Assembly: GCA_026770585.1 (NCBI GenBank)
Contig: MU646891.1
Location: 1-24,783 of the forward strand
DNA: 24,783 bases
DNA from: Baffinella frigidus
Lineage: Eukaryota; Cryptophyceae; Cryptomonadales; Baffinellaceae
Direction of reading: 5' to 3'
Part shown: positions 8,895-17,899 of the stretch, one piece after another
Position numbering within the stretch: the stretch's first letter is position 1
Layout of the letters: each line of letters starts with the position of its first letter
The notes under the pieces: generated by a model
The model's database searches: none
Seen by the model: only the letters and a program-made list of their open reading frames with translations
What the model was told of the DNA's origin: nothing
Made by a program: the position numbers and the translations under genes

Positions 8895-9673
8895 GTAACC
8901 GTGAACCGTAAACCTTGAACCGTAAACTGTAATCCGTAAACCGTGAACCATGAACGGTAAACTGTAAACCGGGAACCGTAAACCCTTAACCCTAAACCCT
9001 AAACCCTAAACCCTGATCCCTAATCCCTAAACCCCGACCCTCAAACCCTAAACCCTAAACCCTAGACCCTAAATCCCAAAACACAACCCATGAACACTGA
9101 ACCCGTGACCCATCAACCCTGAACTTGAAGCCACACACCCTAAACCCTAAACCCCAAACCCTAAACCCTAAACCCTAAACCCTAAACCCTAAACCCTGAA
9201 CAGTGAGCCCTGAGCCCTAAACCCTTTATCCAAAACCCTACACCCTAAACCCTAAACCCTAAACTCTAACCCCTAAACCCTACACCCTACACCCTGAACC
9301 TTGAACCCTAAACCCTAAACCCCAAACCCTAAACCCTAAACCCTAAACCCTAAACCCTAAGCCCTCAACCATGAACCCCAAGCTCTGAATCCTCAGCCCC
9401 AAAATCCTCAACCCTAATACCTGAAACCTAAACTCCACCCCATACACCCTACACCCTGCACCCTACACCCTACACCCTACACCCTACACCCCACACCCTA
9501 CACCCTACACCCTACACCCTACACCCCAGAATCTGAACAAACAACAAACCAAAATCTGAACAAGTAATAAACAATCAACAATGAACTCCAAACCCTAAAC
9601 CCTCAACCCCAAATCTTAAACCCCAAACCCTAAACCCTAAACCCTAAAACCCAAACCCCGAACCCTAATACCT
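8895..9673 (-). repeat. Telomere-like array, CCCTAAA orientation
   Basis: The array begins with degenerate CCGTAAA and CCGTGAA units, then clean CCCTAAA runs (for example about 9143-9197 and 9317-9360). A homogenised CCCTACA block lies at about 9441-9527. An AT-rich break with aatctgaacaa occurs near 9530-9580. The array ends near 9673. Confidence 0.9.
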
Positions 9674-9796
9674 GGAGGTAGGAGGCTTCTCACGCGAGCC
9701 GAGCATGGAGGAGGGCGATTGGGTGAAGGGTTTTCTTGTGTGTTGACGCACAGGTTTACTCTGGTAAATGTGCTGTATATATGTGCTTTTAGACTC

Positions 9797-9912
9797 ACAA
9801 GGATATCACGCGCATAAGGAGCCCCCCTTCTAGGAACACCGCAGGGCCCTAGGCATCAGCCTACTGGAGAGTCCTAAGGGGATGCGCCTCCTTATGACCG
9901 AGGTACCCCCGT
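9797..9912. mobile_element. Family A foldback element, diverged copy
   Basis: The cgcgcataaggagccccc left arm pairs with gcgcctccttatgaccgagg on the right. The core holds gcagggccctaggcatcagc. The outermost left bases (acaaggatatca) have diverged from the family end acaggggtacct. Confidence 0.7.
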
Positions 9913-9998
9913 ACACGTACTCACGGGAGCAGTGTTGATCAGGCTGCCCACACAAAAAGTGTACAGGGGACCCATCAAACCATACATCTGCCTGCGTA

Positions 9999-10084
9999 CT
10001 GGTGTTTTGGTGCTTTGGTGCATTGGTGCTTTGGTGCTTTGGTGCTTTGGTGCTTTGGTGCTTTGGTGCTTTGGTGCTTTGGTT
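9999..10084 (+). repeat. 8-bp minisatellite, unit GGTGCTTT
   Basis: About ten tandem copies of ggtgcttt are present, with two variant units near the left end. Because 3 x 8 = 24 the tract stays open in all frames and gives a Leu-Val-Leu-Trp-type pseudo-peptide, which I do not treat as coding. Confidence 0.9.
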
Positions 10085-10127
10085 TACACTCACATCGGCC
10101 CCCCCCCCCACCTCACTCTTGATGCGA

Positions 10128-10128
<1 letters not shown>

Positions 10129-10163
<35 letters not shown>

Positions 10164-10178
10164 TATGCAGGTCCGGCT

Positions 10179-10216
<38 letters not shown>

Positions 10217-10230
10217 NNNNNNNNNNCCCC
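10129..10230. repeat. Poly-C tracts flanking an assembly gap
   Basis: There is a C run of about 35 at 10129-10163 and a second at 10183-10216, then ten N at 10217-10226, then more C. The gap and run lengths are assembly artefacts or sequencing limits, so features should not be carried across this point. Confidence 0.95.
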
Positions 10231-10291
10231 CTCCCCCCAAGCACCAAAAACCAGGCATTTAGCCTTTTTCTGCGCGAGTCCAGTATTGGTT

Positions 10292-10522
10292 TTAGGTGTT
10301 AGTTGAAAAGGGTTGATCTGCAGTGTCTTTTGGAACGTTGATGGTTTGGGTCCTTTGCGGGTTGAGATGTAGCAGTGCTGCCAGCGTAGTCTTGTTGTTG
10401 ACACCTAGGAAGGCATTGTAGGTCCTTTCGGGTTGGATTTTCCTGGCATAGTGGGCTCGCCATAAATGCATTTTAGTTGCCCTGTACGGCAGTTTATGCT
10501 CTAAATGTGTTTCAAGTTTTGC
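10292..10522 (-). CDS. Unidentified open frame, possible gene fragment
   Basis: On the minus strand, 76 codons run without a stop from just after a TGA at 10523-10525 to a TAA at 10292-10294. There is no Met before roughly residue 20, so it would be an exon or a fragment. Within it are MHLWRAHYARKIQPERTY and NNKTTLAALLHLN, which look protein-like in composition. Codon use is not GC3-rich, unlike the three confident genes, so if real it could derive from a transposable element or other foreign sequence. I do not recognise a family. A chance open frame of this length is quite possible. Confidence 0.25.
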   Translation of the reverse strand, partial: AKLETHLEHKLPYRATKMHLWRAHYARKIQPERTYNAFLGVNNKTTLAALLHLNPQRTQTINVPKDTADQPFSTNT

Positions 10523-10598
10523 TCAGGACGAGCTAGAAACCGTGGGCCCTCTGTTAACGGATTAGGGTGTGGGGTTGAGTGCACCCGAACACCTTCGC

Positions 10599-10675
10599 TG
10601 AGTCTGTCAAGACATCCTGTAAGTTATGAAGTGCTCGTTTGCTCTAAGGCACTTCAGAACGTCTTGACAGAGTCA
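10599..10675. other. Nested hairpin of about 77 nt
   Basis: The outer arms tgagtctgtcaagac (10599-10613) and gtcttgacagagtca (10661-10675) pair with one mismatch. Inside them gaagtgc (10628-10634) pairs with gcacttc (10649-10655). The shape could be a small foldback element or a structured RNA; nothing shows that it is transcribed. Confidence 0.5.
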
Positions 10676-10701
10676 TCGCATGCCCTTGTCGTGACCTTCG
10701 C

Positions 10702-10901
10702 CCATTCTCTCGCACACACTCTGCGTGGGAGTTTATCGGTGTGGCGAGAGAATGGCATTCAGATCCATCCGGAAAATGCTCGTATGAGCGGCCGACACGG
10801 GGTACAGTAAGTGGCACAATGCGTAGCATGTGCGGCGCTGACGCTGGTTGTTTGGCAATAAATTATCAATCTCTCTGTCGGTGTGGCGAGAGAATGGCAT
10901 T
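10702..10901. repeat. 24-bp direct repeat with a nearby inverted copy
   Basis: tcggtgtggcgagagaatgg and the following catt occur at 10736-10759 and 10878-10901. A near-inverted copy, cccattctctcgcacacac, lies just upstream at about 10701-10719 and could pair with the first. Confidence 0.65.
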
Positions 10902-11072
10902 GATCCCACCATGACCGCCAGGTACCACACGGAGAACCACCAACCTTTCATCAGAAGTCAACTTACCTGAAGAAAATTAACTCGAAGGATTTTTCTGGTG
11001 CAAATTGGTCACGTACCACCCCGGAATCCAGGGTCAACGAAACCCTCGTAGCCCACCTAAGTGGTTTCCCCC

Positions 11073-11234
11073 AAGGTGGCCAGGTTTCAGCAGGATCTTG
11101 CAGGAGGTGACACACTTAGACACTCTAGAGCCCCACGGGGGCGGCCCGTGCAAGAACAGGACCTTTAGGTCCTTGAGGTTTTAAATGCTCCCAACATAGC
11201 CCAACGACACGCCCTTCCGTAGGAAGGATTTGCA
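11073..11234 (-). repeat. Family C long repeat, copy inverted relative to 19530-19687
   Basis: This 162-bp block is a near-identical inverted copy of 19530-19687. Both include gacactctagagccccacgg and the ccttgaggttttaaatgctc to gtgtcgttggg segment. The high identity of two copies 8 kb apart suggests recent movement or conversion. Confidence 0.85.
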
Positions 11235-11715
11235 AAAAAAACATTTTTGATTTTGTGTCCTTTAGGTTCTTCGAGCTCCCAACATAAGCGGACACCGGAA
11301 CTTGTACCGTAAAAAGGCCATGCTTCCTTTCGGATCACATCAAGCCCCCCTGAACAGATATTTTAGGTCCTTGAGGTTTTAATTTCTCCCAACAAGGCCC
11401 AACGACAGGCCCTTCCGTAGAAAGGATCTGCAGAAAAAGCCCTTTAGGTCCTTGAGTTTTAAATGCTCCCACCATGGCCCAACGACACGCCCTTCCGTAG
11501 AGATATTTTATTGATTACAAGACCAGCATGACCACATTTCAAAACCCTCTGCGGGGGTTTGAGTTCTGCTAGGATCTAGAGTTCTCTCTCACACTACACG
11601 TTTTTGTGAAACGTAGAAGGGGCTGCAGAGAAAGCATTCATTTTTAGGTCCTTTAGGTTTTTATTTCTCCCAACATATGCCAACGCCACGCCGTTCCTCT
11701 GCAGAGAAAGCATTT
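11235..11715 (-). repeat. Cluster of family C repeat copies
   Basis: Further copies lie in tandem-like order at 11257-11344 (ccggtgtccgc subtype), 11360-11434, 11440-11505 and 11643-11715 (gtgtcgttgggc subtype, read on the minus strand). All share a segment reading, on the plus strand, ttaggtccttgaggtttt then ctcccaaca. The subtypes differ only in the part distal to the tail, which suggests template switching or modular assembly. Confidence 0.7.
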
Positions 11716-12528
11716 TTGTTTTCGGATCGCGTTTCGCTCTTCAGTGCAGAGGCTCGTGAAGAGGGGATACAGGGTGGCTCTGTTGGGGTGTTTGATTGCT
11801 TCCAAAATAGGAGCGCGCCCGCACACACACCGAACCCAAATCAGCCTTTGTGAGGCTCATGGTATCCCATGGCTGGAGTATAAGAGCTCCAGGCACGGAT
11901 TCCCCATAAGGTGAGAGGGATTGTGTGGGGGGGTATGAGATGAGATTAGCCAGACACCAGAGGTGAAATGAGAGAGATGTGGTTGTGTAGGGGTTTCCTC
12001 CAATGTACGGACGTCAGCAAAGTTAAGGGCAATCCAAGCGTCAGAAAGCAACAACAGCAGGACATCAACAACCAAGGTGGGTGTACAGAATGCAGCTTGT
12101 ACAAAAGACACCTGGAGACCGGCTCGTCTCCGGTAGGGTCTTAATGTGCCCCGAGGTGTCAGTGTGAGCCAGTAGAATTAATTCTAACCAGGTGTCAGTA
12201 GGGTCATGTCCAACCCAGAGATCATCAAAGTAAGTTTAGTTAAGAAACGAGCGTATCAATGACCCCCCGCCTTTCAATAAGGTTTTTGTCACTCGCCAAC
12301 CCCGCTCGGCGCCTACGTTTGGGCGTCCTCACTCTATCCCCTTCTCAGGCTACTCGACATGCAGCCCCCCTCCTCGAAGGGTTCCCTTTTCTCCTTTTTT
12401 TCGTCATGCCTCCTCTTCTTCCTCCTTCGCTCTCTCTCTCCTCTCCTTCCCTCCGCTCAAGCTTTCCCTCCTTCCTCTCTCCCCCTGTTCCTCCCTCTCT
12501 CCCTCTCTCCCTCCCCTCATCCGTCCAT
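11716..12528. other. Gene-free stretch, CT-rich at its right end
   Basis: I recognise no gene. About 12400-12525 is CT-rich on the plus strand (ctccctctctccctc type). Open frames in both directions here are short and low in complexity. Confidence 0.45.
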
Positions 12529-12566
12529 CCTCGGCCCCCTCCCCCTAAAGGGGGAGGGGGCCGAGG
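12529..12566. repeat. Perfect 18-bp inverted repeat, 2-nt loop
   Basis: The left arm cctcggccccctccccct and right arm agggggagggggccgagg are separated by aa. It is a very stable potential cruciform or hairpin at the boundary between a CT-rich tract and a G-rich array. Confidence 0.9.
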
Positions 12567-12597
12567 AGGCCTCTCTCTTGTTTAGCTTTGCATGTCA

Positions 12598-12912
12598 GGT
12601 TTGGGTTTTCGGGGTTTGGGTTTGGGGTTCATTGGTTGGGATTTGGGATTTGGGGTTTGGGGTGTATTGTTTCAGATTTCAGGTTTGGCGTTTGGATTAT
12701 CGGATGTGGTGTGCTGTGCTTTTGGTTTTGGTTTGGGGTTTTGGGTTTGCATGTGTCGGGTGTTGGGCTTTGGGTTTGTGGGGCATGGGGTTTTGTAGTT
12801 TGGATTTTGGAGGTGAGGTTTGTGGTTTAAGATTTAGGGTTCTAGGTTTTGGGTTTCAGGTTCAAGGTCTTGGAGTTGGGTTTCTGGTTTAGTGTTTAGT
12901 GTTTTAGTATTC
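12598..12912 (+). repeat. Degenerate G-rich array, TTTGGGG-like
   Basis: Loosely repeated ggtttggggtt, gggttttgggtt and similar phrases are present without clean heptamers. It is probably an eroded relative of the TTTGGGG and TTTAGGG arrays elsewhere in the window. Confidence 0.7.
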
Positions 12913-12956
12913 ATGTTTTTGTTTGTTGCCCTTGAGCTGGCTCTCCTCCTGACGTA

Positions 12957-13473
12957 TTAGGCCACTTCTTGAAGCTTGAGAATCGAAAACCTGAGAATCA
13001 GCGATTCTAGGTGTTTTTATGAATATGACTAGTTTCAAAATTCTCCATCTTAAAGCTTTGAGAATTTCCACTTGAGAATTTTCATAACACGTCCTTTTTA
13101 AATCGAAAGGCCAAGTGTTGGGCGATTCGAATCTTCTAGAAGGCATGACCAGTTCTGATGGGCTACGAGTTGGACGTTGGGCAGGGAGCAAATTTCTTTT
13201 CTGCGACCGAATCCAAACGATTCGTTCTAGAAGATTCGATTCACAAAACACATGGCCTTTCGATTCAAATCACATGGCCTTTCGGATTCTCAGGTGTGCC
13301 CAATTATTCTCAAGAACACCGAGAATCCGGAGAATTCTCCAGGATTCTGCGGCACTTGAGAATTTCTGAGTGTGTCCACAGGATTCTCAAAGCTTTAAGA
13401 TGGAGAATATTGGCCGATTAAGGGGGTAAGCTGGAGAATCCGGGATTCTCAGGTGCTTTAAGAAGTAGCCTTA
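12957..13473. mobile_element. Foldback element of about 510 bp flanked by TTA
   Basis: The termini ggccacttcttgaagc (12960-12975) and gctttaagaagtagcc (13455-13470) are inverted repeats, flanked on both sides by TTA (12957-12959 and 13471-13473). Internal inverted pairs extend the foldback: 13041-13065 is the exact reverse complement of 13383-13407, and about 13101-13140 pairs imperfectly with about 13224-13265. The TTA duplication and GG-initial termini fit PIF/Harbinger-type (Tourist) MITEs. No transposase frame is present. Confidence 0.75.
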
Positions 13474-13490
13474 CCTGTGCCTTTTTAGGT

Positions 13491-13535
13491 CCTTTTAGGT
13501 CCTTTAGGTTTTTTTTTTTAGGTCCTTAGTCCTTT
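13491..13535 (-). repeat. Family C tail remnant upstream of zinc-finger gene 1
   Basis: Repeated ttaggtcctt units with a poly-T expansion lie just before the duplicated zinc-finger block. The paralogue at 19764 has a fuller family C copy in the same place, so the repeat was probably at the edge of the duplicated segment. Confidence 0.6.
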
Positions 13536-13543
13536 TTTTGCTT

Positions 13544-13862
13544 CCTGAGCCGTTCTGGTCAAACTCAGCTAAAAAAAGCTGGCCGAGGATCGAGTCGCTT
13601 TATCGTGAAGGGCTGATCTCAAGAGGTGGCGGGAGCGGGGGCTGTATCTGTATCCACAGGACGGCACGCCACCGCAGAGTGCACCAGAGCATCCCCTGCT
13701 GCGCCTTCCCTGCCGAAATTCGAGGTGAGACAGGCAGGCTAGGACAAGGCGAAGGCCAGGGGGCGAACGGGATCCGCTGGCACCACGACCTGGAAACCGA
13801 GGCTGGGAAGCTCGGTGCGGCGTGGACGCGAAGCTGGGTATTGGAACCAAAGGCCGGTCGGC
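13544..13862 (+). promoter_or_regulatory. Conserved upstream block of zinc-finger gene 1
   Basis: This block aligns with 19764-20085, upstream of the second zinc-finger gene, but with insertions and deletions that are not multiples of three. That pattern marks it as 5' untranslated or promoter sequence, not coding. An inverted repeat cagct-aaaaaa-agctg (13566-13581) is kept in both copies. Confidence 0.5.
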
Positions 13863-14927
13863 ATGCGCACGATCTTCAGCTCAGTTTTCTTCGTGCTGGC
13901 TCTCGGCGCCACTTTGCAGCTTCCACCAGGGGCCGGCGCTTCGCCGGATCGTGTTGTAGCGCAGGGGTGGGGGTCTTGGGGGGCACGCGTCTGGGCCGGC
14001 ACTTGGGGCGGGCGATTGTGGGGCAAGCCCGCCAAAGACATGCCTCTTGACCAGGCGACGGTCGGACGCGAGCGGGGAAGGGAAGCGCCTTCTACCAAAG
14101 GAGCGACAGGGGGTTCTGCAGGGTCGAGCAAGAGGGGGCGTGGCGGGACGAGGGGCAAGCTCGACTTTGAGTGCAAGACCTGCGGCAAGAACTTCTCGAC
14201 GTCCAGAGTCCTGCAGACACACACCCGCATCCATTCCGGCGAGTGCCCCTACAACTGCAGCACCTGCGGCAAGACCTTCTCGCAGTCAAGCAACCTGGTG
14301 GTACACATCCGTACCCATTCAGGCGACCGCCCCTACGCCTGCAGCACCTGCGGCAAGGCTTTCTCGCACTCCAGCAACCTGGCGGCACACATCCTCACAC
14401 ATTCCGGCGACCGCCTCTACGCCTGCACCACCTGCGGCCAGGCCTGCTCGACGTCCAGCAGTCTGAAGGCGCACGCGCGCATCCATTCCGGCGACCGTCC
14501 TTACGCCTGCACCACCTGCGGCACGGCCTTCTTGAGGTCCGGCGACCTCACGGTACACATGCGCATCCATTCCGGCTACCGCCCATACGCCTGCGCCACC
14601 TGCGACAAGGCCTTCTCGACGTCCAGCAGCCTGGCTACACACATGCGCACTCATTCCGGCTACCGCCCTTACGCATGCACCACCTGCGACAAAGCCTTCG
14701 CGCAGTGCGGCCACCTGGCGACACACATGCGCACCCATTCTGGCGTCCTCCCTTACGCCTGCACCATCTGCGGCAAGGCCTTCGCGCAGTCCAGCACCCT
14801 GACGGCACACATGCGCACCCATTCTGGCGACCGCCCCTACACCTGCACCAGCTGCGGCAAGGCCTTCTCGCAGTCATGCGCGCTGGCAACACACTGCGAC
14901 AAGGTGCACGCTCGCGATCGGAAGTGA
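13863..14927 (+). CDS. Nine-finger C2H2 zinc-finger protein with signal-like N terminus
   Basis: The protein has 354 residues from the Met at 13863. I prefer this start to the in-frame Met at 13815 because homology to the paralogue stays in frame only from here. Residues 1-25 (MRTIFSSVFFVLALGATLQL, then PPGAG) resemble a signal peptide. A Gly/Arg-rich linker of about 70 residues with WGARVWAGTWGGRLWG follows. Then come nine tandem C2H2 fingers of 28 residues with SG-x-RPYAC linkers in place of the usual TGEKPY. The last finger has an H-x4-H spacing. Finger 4 has Cys where the core Phe should be. C2H2 arrays usually bind DNA in the nucleus, so the hydrophobic leader is unexpected. The target is unknown. 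There are no introns. Confidence 0.85.
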   Translation: MRTIFSSVFFVLALGATLQLPPGAGASPDRVVAQGWGSWGARVWAGTWGGRLWGKPAKDMPLDQATVGRERGREAPSTKGATGGSAGSSKRGRGGTRGKLDFECKTCGKNFSTSRVLQTHTRIHSGECPYNCSTCGKTFSQSSNLVVHIRTHSGDRPYACSTCGKAFSHSSNLAAHILTHSGDRLYACTTCGQACSTSSSLKAHARIHSGDRPYACTTCGTAFLRSGDLTVHMRIHSGYRPYACATCDKAFSTSSSLATHMRTHSGYRPYACTTCDKAFAQCGHLATHMRTHSGVLPYACTICGKAFAQSSTLTAHMRTHSGDRPYTCTSCGKAFSQSCALATHCDKVHARDRK

Positions 14928-15160
14928 TGGCATCGGCTGGCCAACGCCCCCGTGTCGTGGACTGCCTCGAGGCGTGCGAGAGCGGCAGGATCTCACCACC
15001 CGTACACGCCCAACAAGTCGCCGCTCGAAGACCTCCTGGAGTCGAAGCACACGTGAAAGGGCCCCGGCGCGCCGACGGTCAACCCGCTCGACCAGCTCGA
15101 CACCACCGAGCACGCGTGGCACCCGTACGTCGCGGTCTGCGACCCCTCCCCTCCAAAATT
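14928..15160 (+). pseudogene. In-frame coding-like tail beyond the zinc-finger stop
   Basis: The frame of the zinc-finger gene continues past its TGA (14925-14927) for 42 codons to a second TGA (15054-15056), then on into the telomere-like array. It contains HHPYTPNKSPLEDLLESKHT and, after the second TGA, VNPLDQLDTTEHAWHPYVAV. The codons are strongly GC3-rich, like the confident genes. It may be an eroded 3' part of the gene, a fragment of another gene or, less likely, recoded stops. The paralogue has no matching tail. Confidence 0.35.
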
Positions 15161-15171
15161 TGAATCCGAAG

Positions 15172-15325
15172 CCCTCAACCCTCAACACTCAACCCTAGAC
15201 CCTACACCCTACGCTACAGACCCTACACCCTACACCCTACACCCTGCATCCTACACCCTACACCCTACAACCTACACCCTAGACCCTAGACCTTAGACCC
15301 TAGACCCTAGACTCTAGGCCCTGGA
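15172..15325 (-). repeat. CCCTACA / CCCTAGA telomere-like array
   Basis: After a few CCCTCAA units the array becomes CCCTACA and then CCCTAGA. It starts immediately after the coding-like tail of the first zinc-finger gene. Confidence 0.85.
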
Positions 15326-15864
15326 ACCTTGAAGCCTGCTCCTCTGTGCGTCCCATGGCCACTCGCCCCTTTGTGTTGTCTGCTCCACAACGTCGGTACA
15401 AGCTGTGTGGTCCTGTCTTTTCCAGCGACCCCTCCACTGCCGCACCGCGACACTTTCCCGTTGGTACTGATTGGTCGAGTGACCCCTGACCTGTGCTGCG
15501 CCACCAGGATACATCACCGCTCGAGAAGCTCCCGGACGCGCAATGCCAGTGGAAGCCTGTCGGGTACGCGCCCCCCGCTCCAACCGCGCGTGTGTCCCGA
15601 CACGCGGCTTGCTGGAACCAAGCCAGCAGAGTCATGTTGTGCCTCGAGATATCCCATCGCAATGTAGTCGCACTCGGCACTATTTCAGCCTCGAATCAAT
15701 TCCCTCACAATTCATGCGGAGGAGGCTAGAGTCGTACCGCACGAATCCTCTCCCCTGCCCTCCGCATGCTGGCTGCACGGCATGACGCGTGATCCACCGC
15801 GACGCTCGGCAGGCCAGCAGAGTCACGTTGTGCCTCGAGATTCTCCATTGCGATGCAGTTGCCA
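15326..15864. repeat. Gene-free spacer with a 54-bp imperfect direct repeat
   Basis: gccagcagagtcatgttgtg through the following gcctcgagat recurs with few changes at 15622-15672 and 15813-15866. On the minus strand both copies encode an ISRHN(M/V)TLLA peptide, so a duplicated coding relic is possible, but I cannot identify it. The spacer sits between two telomere-like arrays. Confidence 0.5.
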
Positions 15865-16637
15865 TCCTAAACATTGCACCCTAAACACTGAAAACCTTAA
15901 ACCTTGCACCCTAAACCCTGAACCCTACACCCTGAACCCTAAAACCTGATTCCTAAATCCTAATCTCTAAGCCCTAAACTCTAAACCCTGAGCCCTCATC
16001 CCTGAACCCTAAACCCTAAACCCTGAATCCCAAACCCTAAACCCCAAACCCCAAACCCCACACCCCAAACCCTTAACCTTAATCCTCAACCCCTAAACCC
16101 TAAACCCTAAACCCTAAACCCGAAACTCGAAACCCTAATCGCTTACCCTGGAACCCTAAACCCTCAATCCTAAACCCTGAACCCTGCACCCTGAACCTAA
16201 ACCTAAACCTTGCAACCTCAACCCTGGAACCCTAAACCTTGCACCCTAAAACCTGAACCCTACACCCTGAACCCTAAACCCTCAATCCTAAATCCTAGGC
16301 CGTAAACCCTAAACCCTAAACCCTGAACCCTAAACTCTGAAACCTGAACCCTCAATCCTCAAATCTGGACACTTGACCCCAAACCCCACACCCCAAACTC
16401 CAAACCCTAAACTCTAATCCCTAAACCCTAAACCCTAAACCCTAAGCCATCAACCCGAAACCCTAATCTCTTACCCCTGACTCCTAAATCCTGAACCCTG
16501 AACGTCAAAACCTCAAACCTAAATCCTAAACCCTAAACCCTCAACCCTAAACCCTCAATCCTTAACCCTCATCCCTCACCCCCAAACCCCAAACCCCAAA
16601 CCCCAAATCCTAAACTCCCAAACCCTATACCTCATAT

Positions 16638-16668
<31 letters not shown>

Positions 16669-16790
16669 AAACCCTCGACCCTCAACCATCAACTCCGAAC
16701 CCTAAATCCTAAACTTCAAACCTCAAACTCTGAACTCTACACCCTGAACCCCCAAACCTCAACCCTCAACCCTCAACCCCAAACACTGAA
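15865..16790 (-). repeat. Long telomere-like array with a 335-bp higher-order period
   Basis: CCCTAAA, CCCTGAA, CCCCAAA and CCCTCAA units are mixed. A block beginning accttgcaccctaaaccctg near 15901 recurs near 16236. Landmarks within it recur at similar spacing, for example the ccccacaccccaaac phrases and the aaccctaatcgcttaccc and aaccctaatctcttaccc phrases. The array contains about two higher-order units. Confidence 0.85.
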
Positions 16791-16845
16791 CGCGTGCCGT
16801 TTCAACTCTCGGCGCTCGGCAAAGCACACTCGACAAGCGCTCTGT

Positions 16846-16949
16846 TAACCCATACGTGGCCAGGGGGTCCACATAGACCCCCTTAGGTCCTAGGCAGGTC
16901 CTAGAAGCCTACGGTAGGGCGTATGCGCCTGCTGGCCACTTAAGGGTTA
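16846..16949. mobile_element. Family B foldback element, variant ends
   Basis: The ends are taacccatacgtggcca and tggccacttaagggtta, flanked so that GTTAACC and GGTTAAC face each other. The interior is in reverse orientation to the 8560 copy (ttaggtcctaggcaggtcct, then ctacggtagggcgtatgcgc). The boundary base next to TA is A instead of T. Confidence 0.8.
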
Positions 16950-17794
16950 ACCTTGCTACACGCCCGTCACGCTCTCCTATCAACGCTCAACCGTGCCCTG
17001 GCTCAACGCTCAACGGTGGTTATCTGTTTATCTTTGTCAACGTTGTATACTTGGTGATATACGACCCTGGGTAGGTCCCTCGAGAGAATCTTCTCTCTCG
17101 TGTGATATCACATTCAATCTCGTAGGAAAACTGTTTTGATATAAAGCAATGGTTATCAATGTTAATTGCCACGTGTTTGATTTAATATTACTTGTAAATA
17201 TGGTAATGTGTAGTCTCAGAAAGGCTGCCTTGGGTTCGGTGCGTGGGCGAGCGCGCGCCCACCTGGGTAGCCTCAAACACCCCAAGAGAGCCACCCTGTA
17301 TCCCCTCTTCCAAAGGACCTAAAGTAAATTTTATTGCCGACATATTTTGAATCAAAAAAGTTTTCCCAGGAAATCCGGTCAAGGCTCAACGGCGCCCTGA
17401 ATCACAGGGCACCTGCAACAGGGAGCGAGTGCAAGGTCGTCGTGTCCGGCTGGGGGCAGGTGGTGACTGTTCTGGGGACGAGTGGGGGCGAGCCGGGACT
17501 GTAGCGGGAAAGGCAGCCAGGGTCCAGGCGGGGTGCGAGGCGGGGCAGAGTGTTCTGGAGGTTCTGGTCTCACATCTCGTGTAGGGTGGTCCTGGGCCCA
17601 TGATAGGACTCACCCTTGGAGCCCTTTTCCCCTGAGGCAGGCCCTACTCCAGAGCGAGGATTACAATACTTATAGGGATTTCCCCCGATATAGGACTCAC
17701 CCTTGGAGCCTTTTTCCCCTGAGGCGGGCCCATCCCGGAGCCCACACGCATGGGGCTACCGTCTGTGCGGGACCCTGTTTCCGACAAACCCCTT
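16950..17794. repeat. Gene-free stretch with a 42-bp direct repeat
   Basis: ataggactcacccttggagc and the following ccttttcccctgaggc occur at 17603-17644 and 17690-17731. The 87-bp period is a multiple of three and keeps a plus-strand frame open, but the peptide resembles nothing I know. About 17040-17380 is AT-rich and featureless. Confidence 0.5.
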
Positions 17795-17899
17795 TATCCC
17801 CAAAGTGGCGATGGGGTCAAACTGGACCCCGAAGAGGTCCTAGGCAGGTCCTAGGGCCCTACGGTAGGGCGTATGCGCATACTCGCCACTTGAGGGATA
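17795..17899. mobile_element. Family B foldback element, reverse orientation
   Basis: The ends are tatccccaaagtggcga and tcgccacttgagggata, with TA on both sides. The interior has aggtcctaggcaggtcctag and ctacggtagggcgtatgcgc. The length is 105 bp, the same as the other intact copies. Confidence 0.85.

Noticed and set aside
1255-9673. CRISPR array
   Set aside because: The repeats are short heptamers without spacers, in a eukaryote-like context; no cas-like gene is present.
9830-10262. Open frames through the GGTGCTTT minisatellite and poly-C
   Set aside because: An 8-bp tandem and homopolymers stay open in several frames by arithmetic; one frame also runs through the N gap.
12259-12892. Plus-strand open frames over CT-rich and G-rich tracts
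   Set aside because: The peptides are low-complexity Ser/Leu/Pro and Gly/Phe/Trp strings produced by simple repeats.
13700-13740. Intron in the first zinc-finger 5' region (donor-like aggtgagac)
   Set aside because: The donor-like sequence is not conserved in the paralogue (agcgagac), so splicing there is unlikely.
15300-15680. 126-codon minus-strand open frame
   Set aside because: It starts in a telomere-like array and overlaps an imperfect direct repeat; the shared ISRHN peptide is noted but not identifiable.
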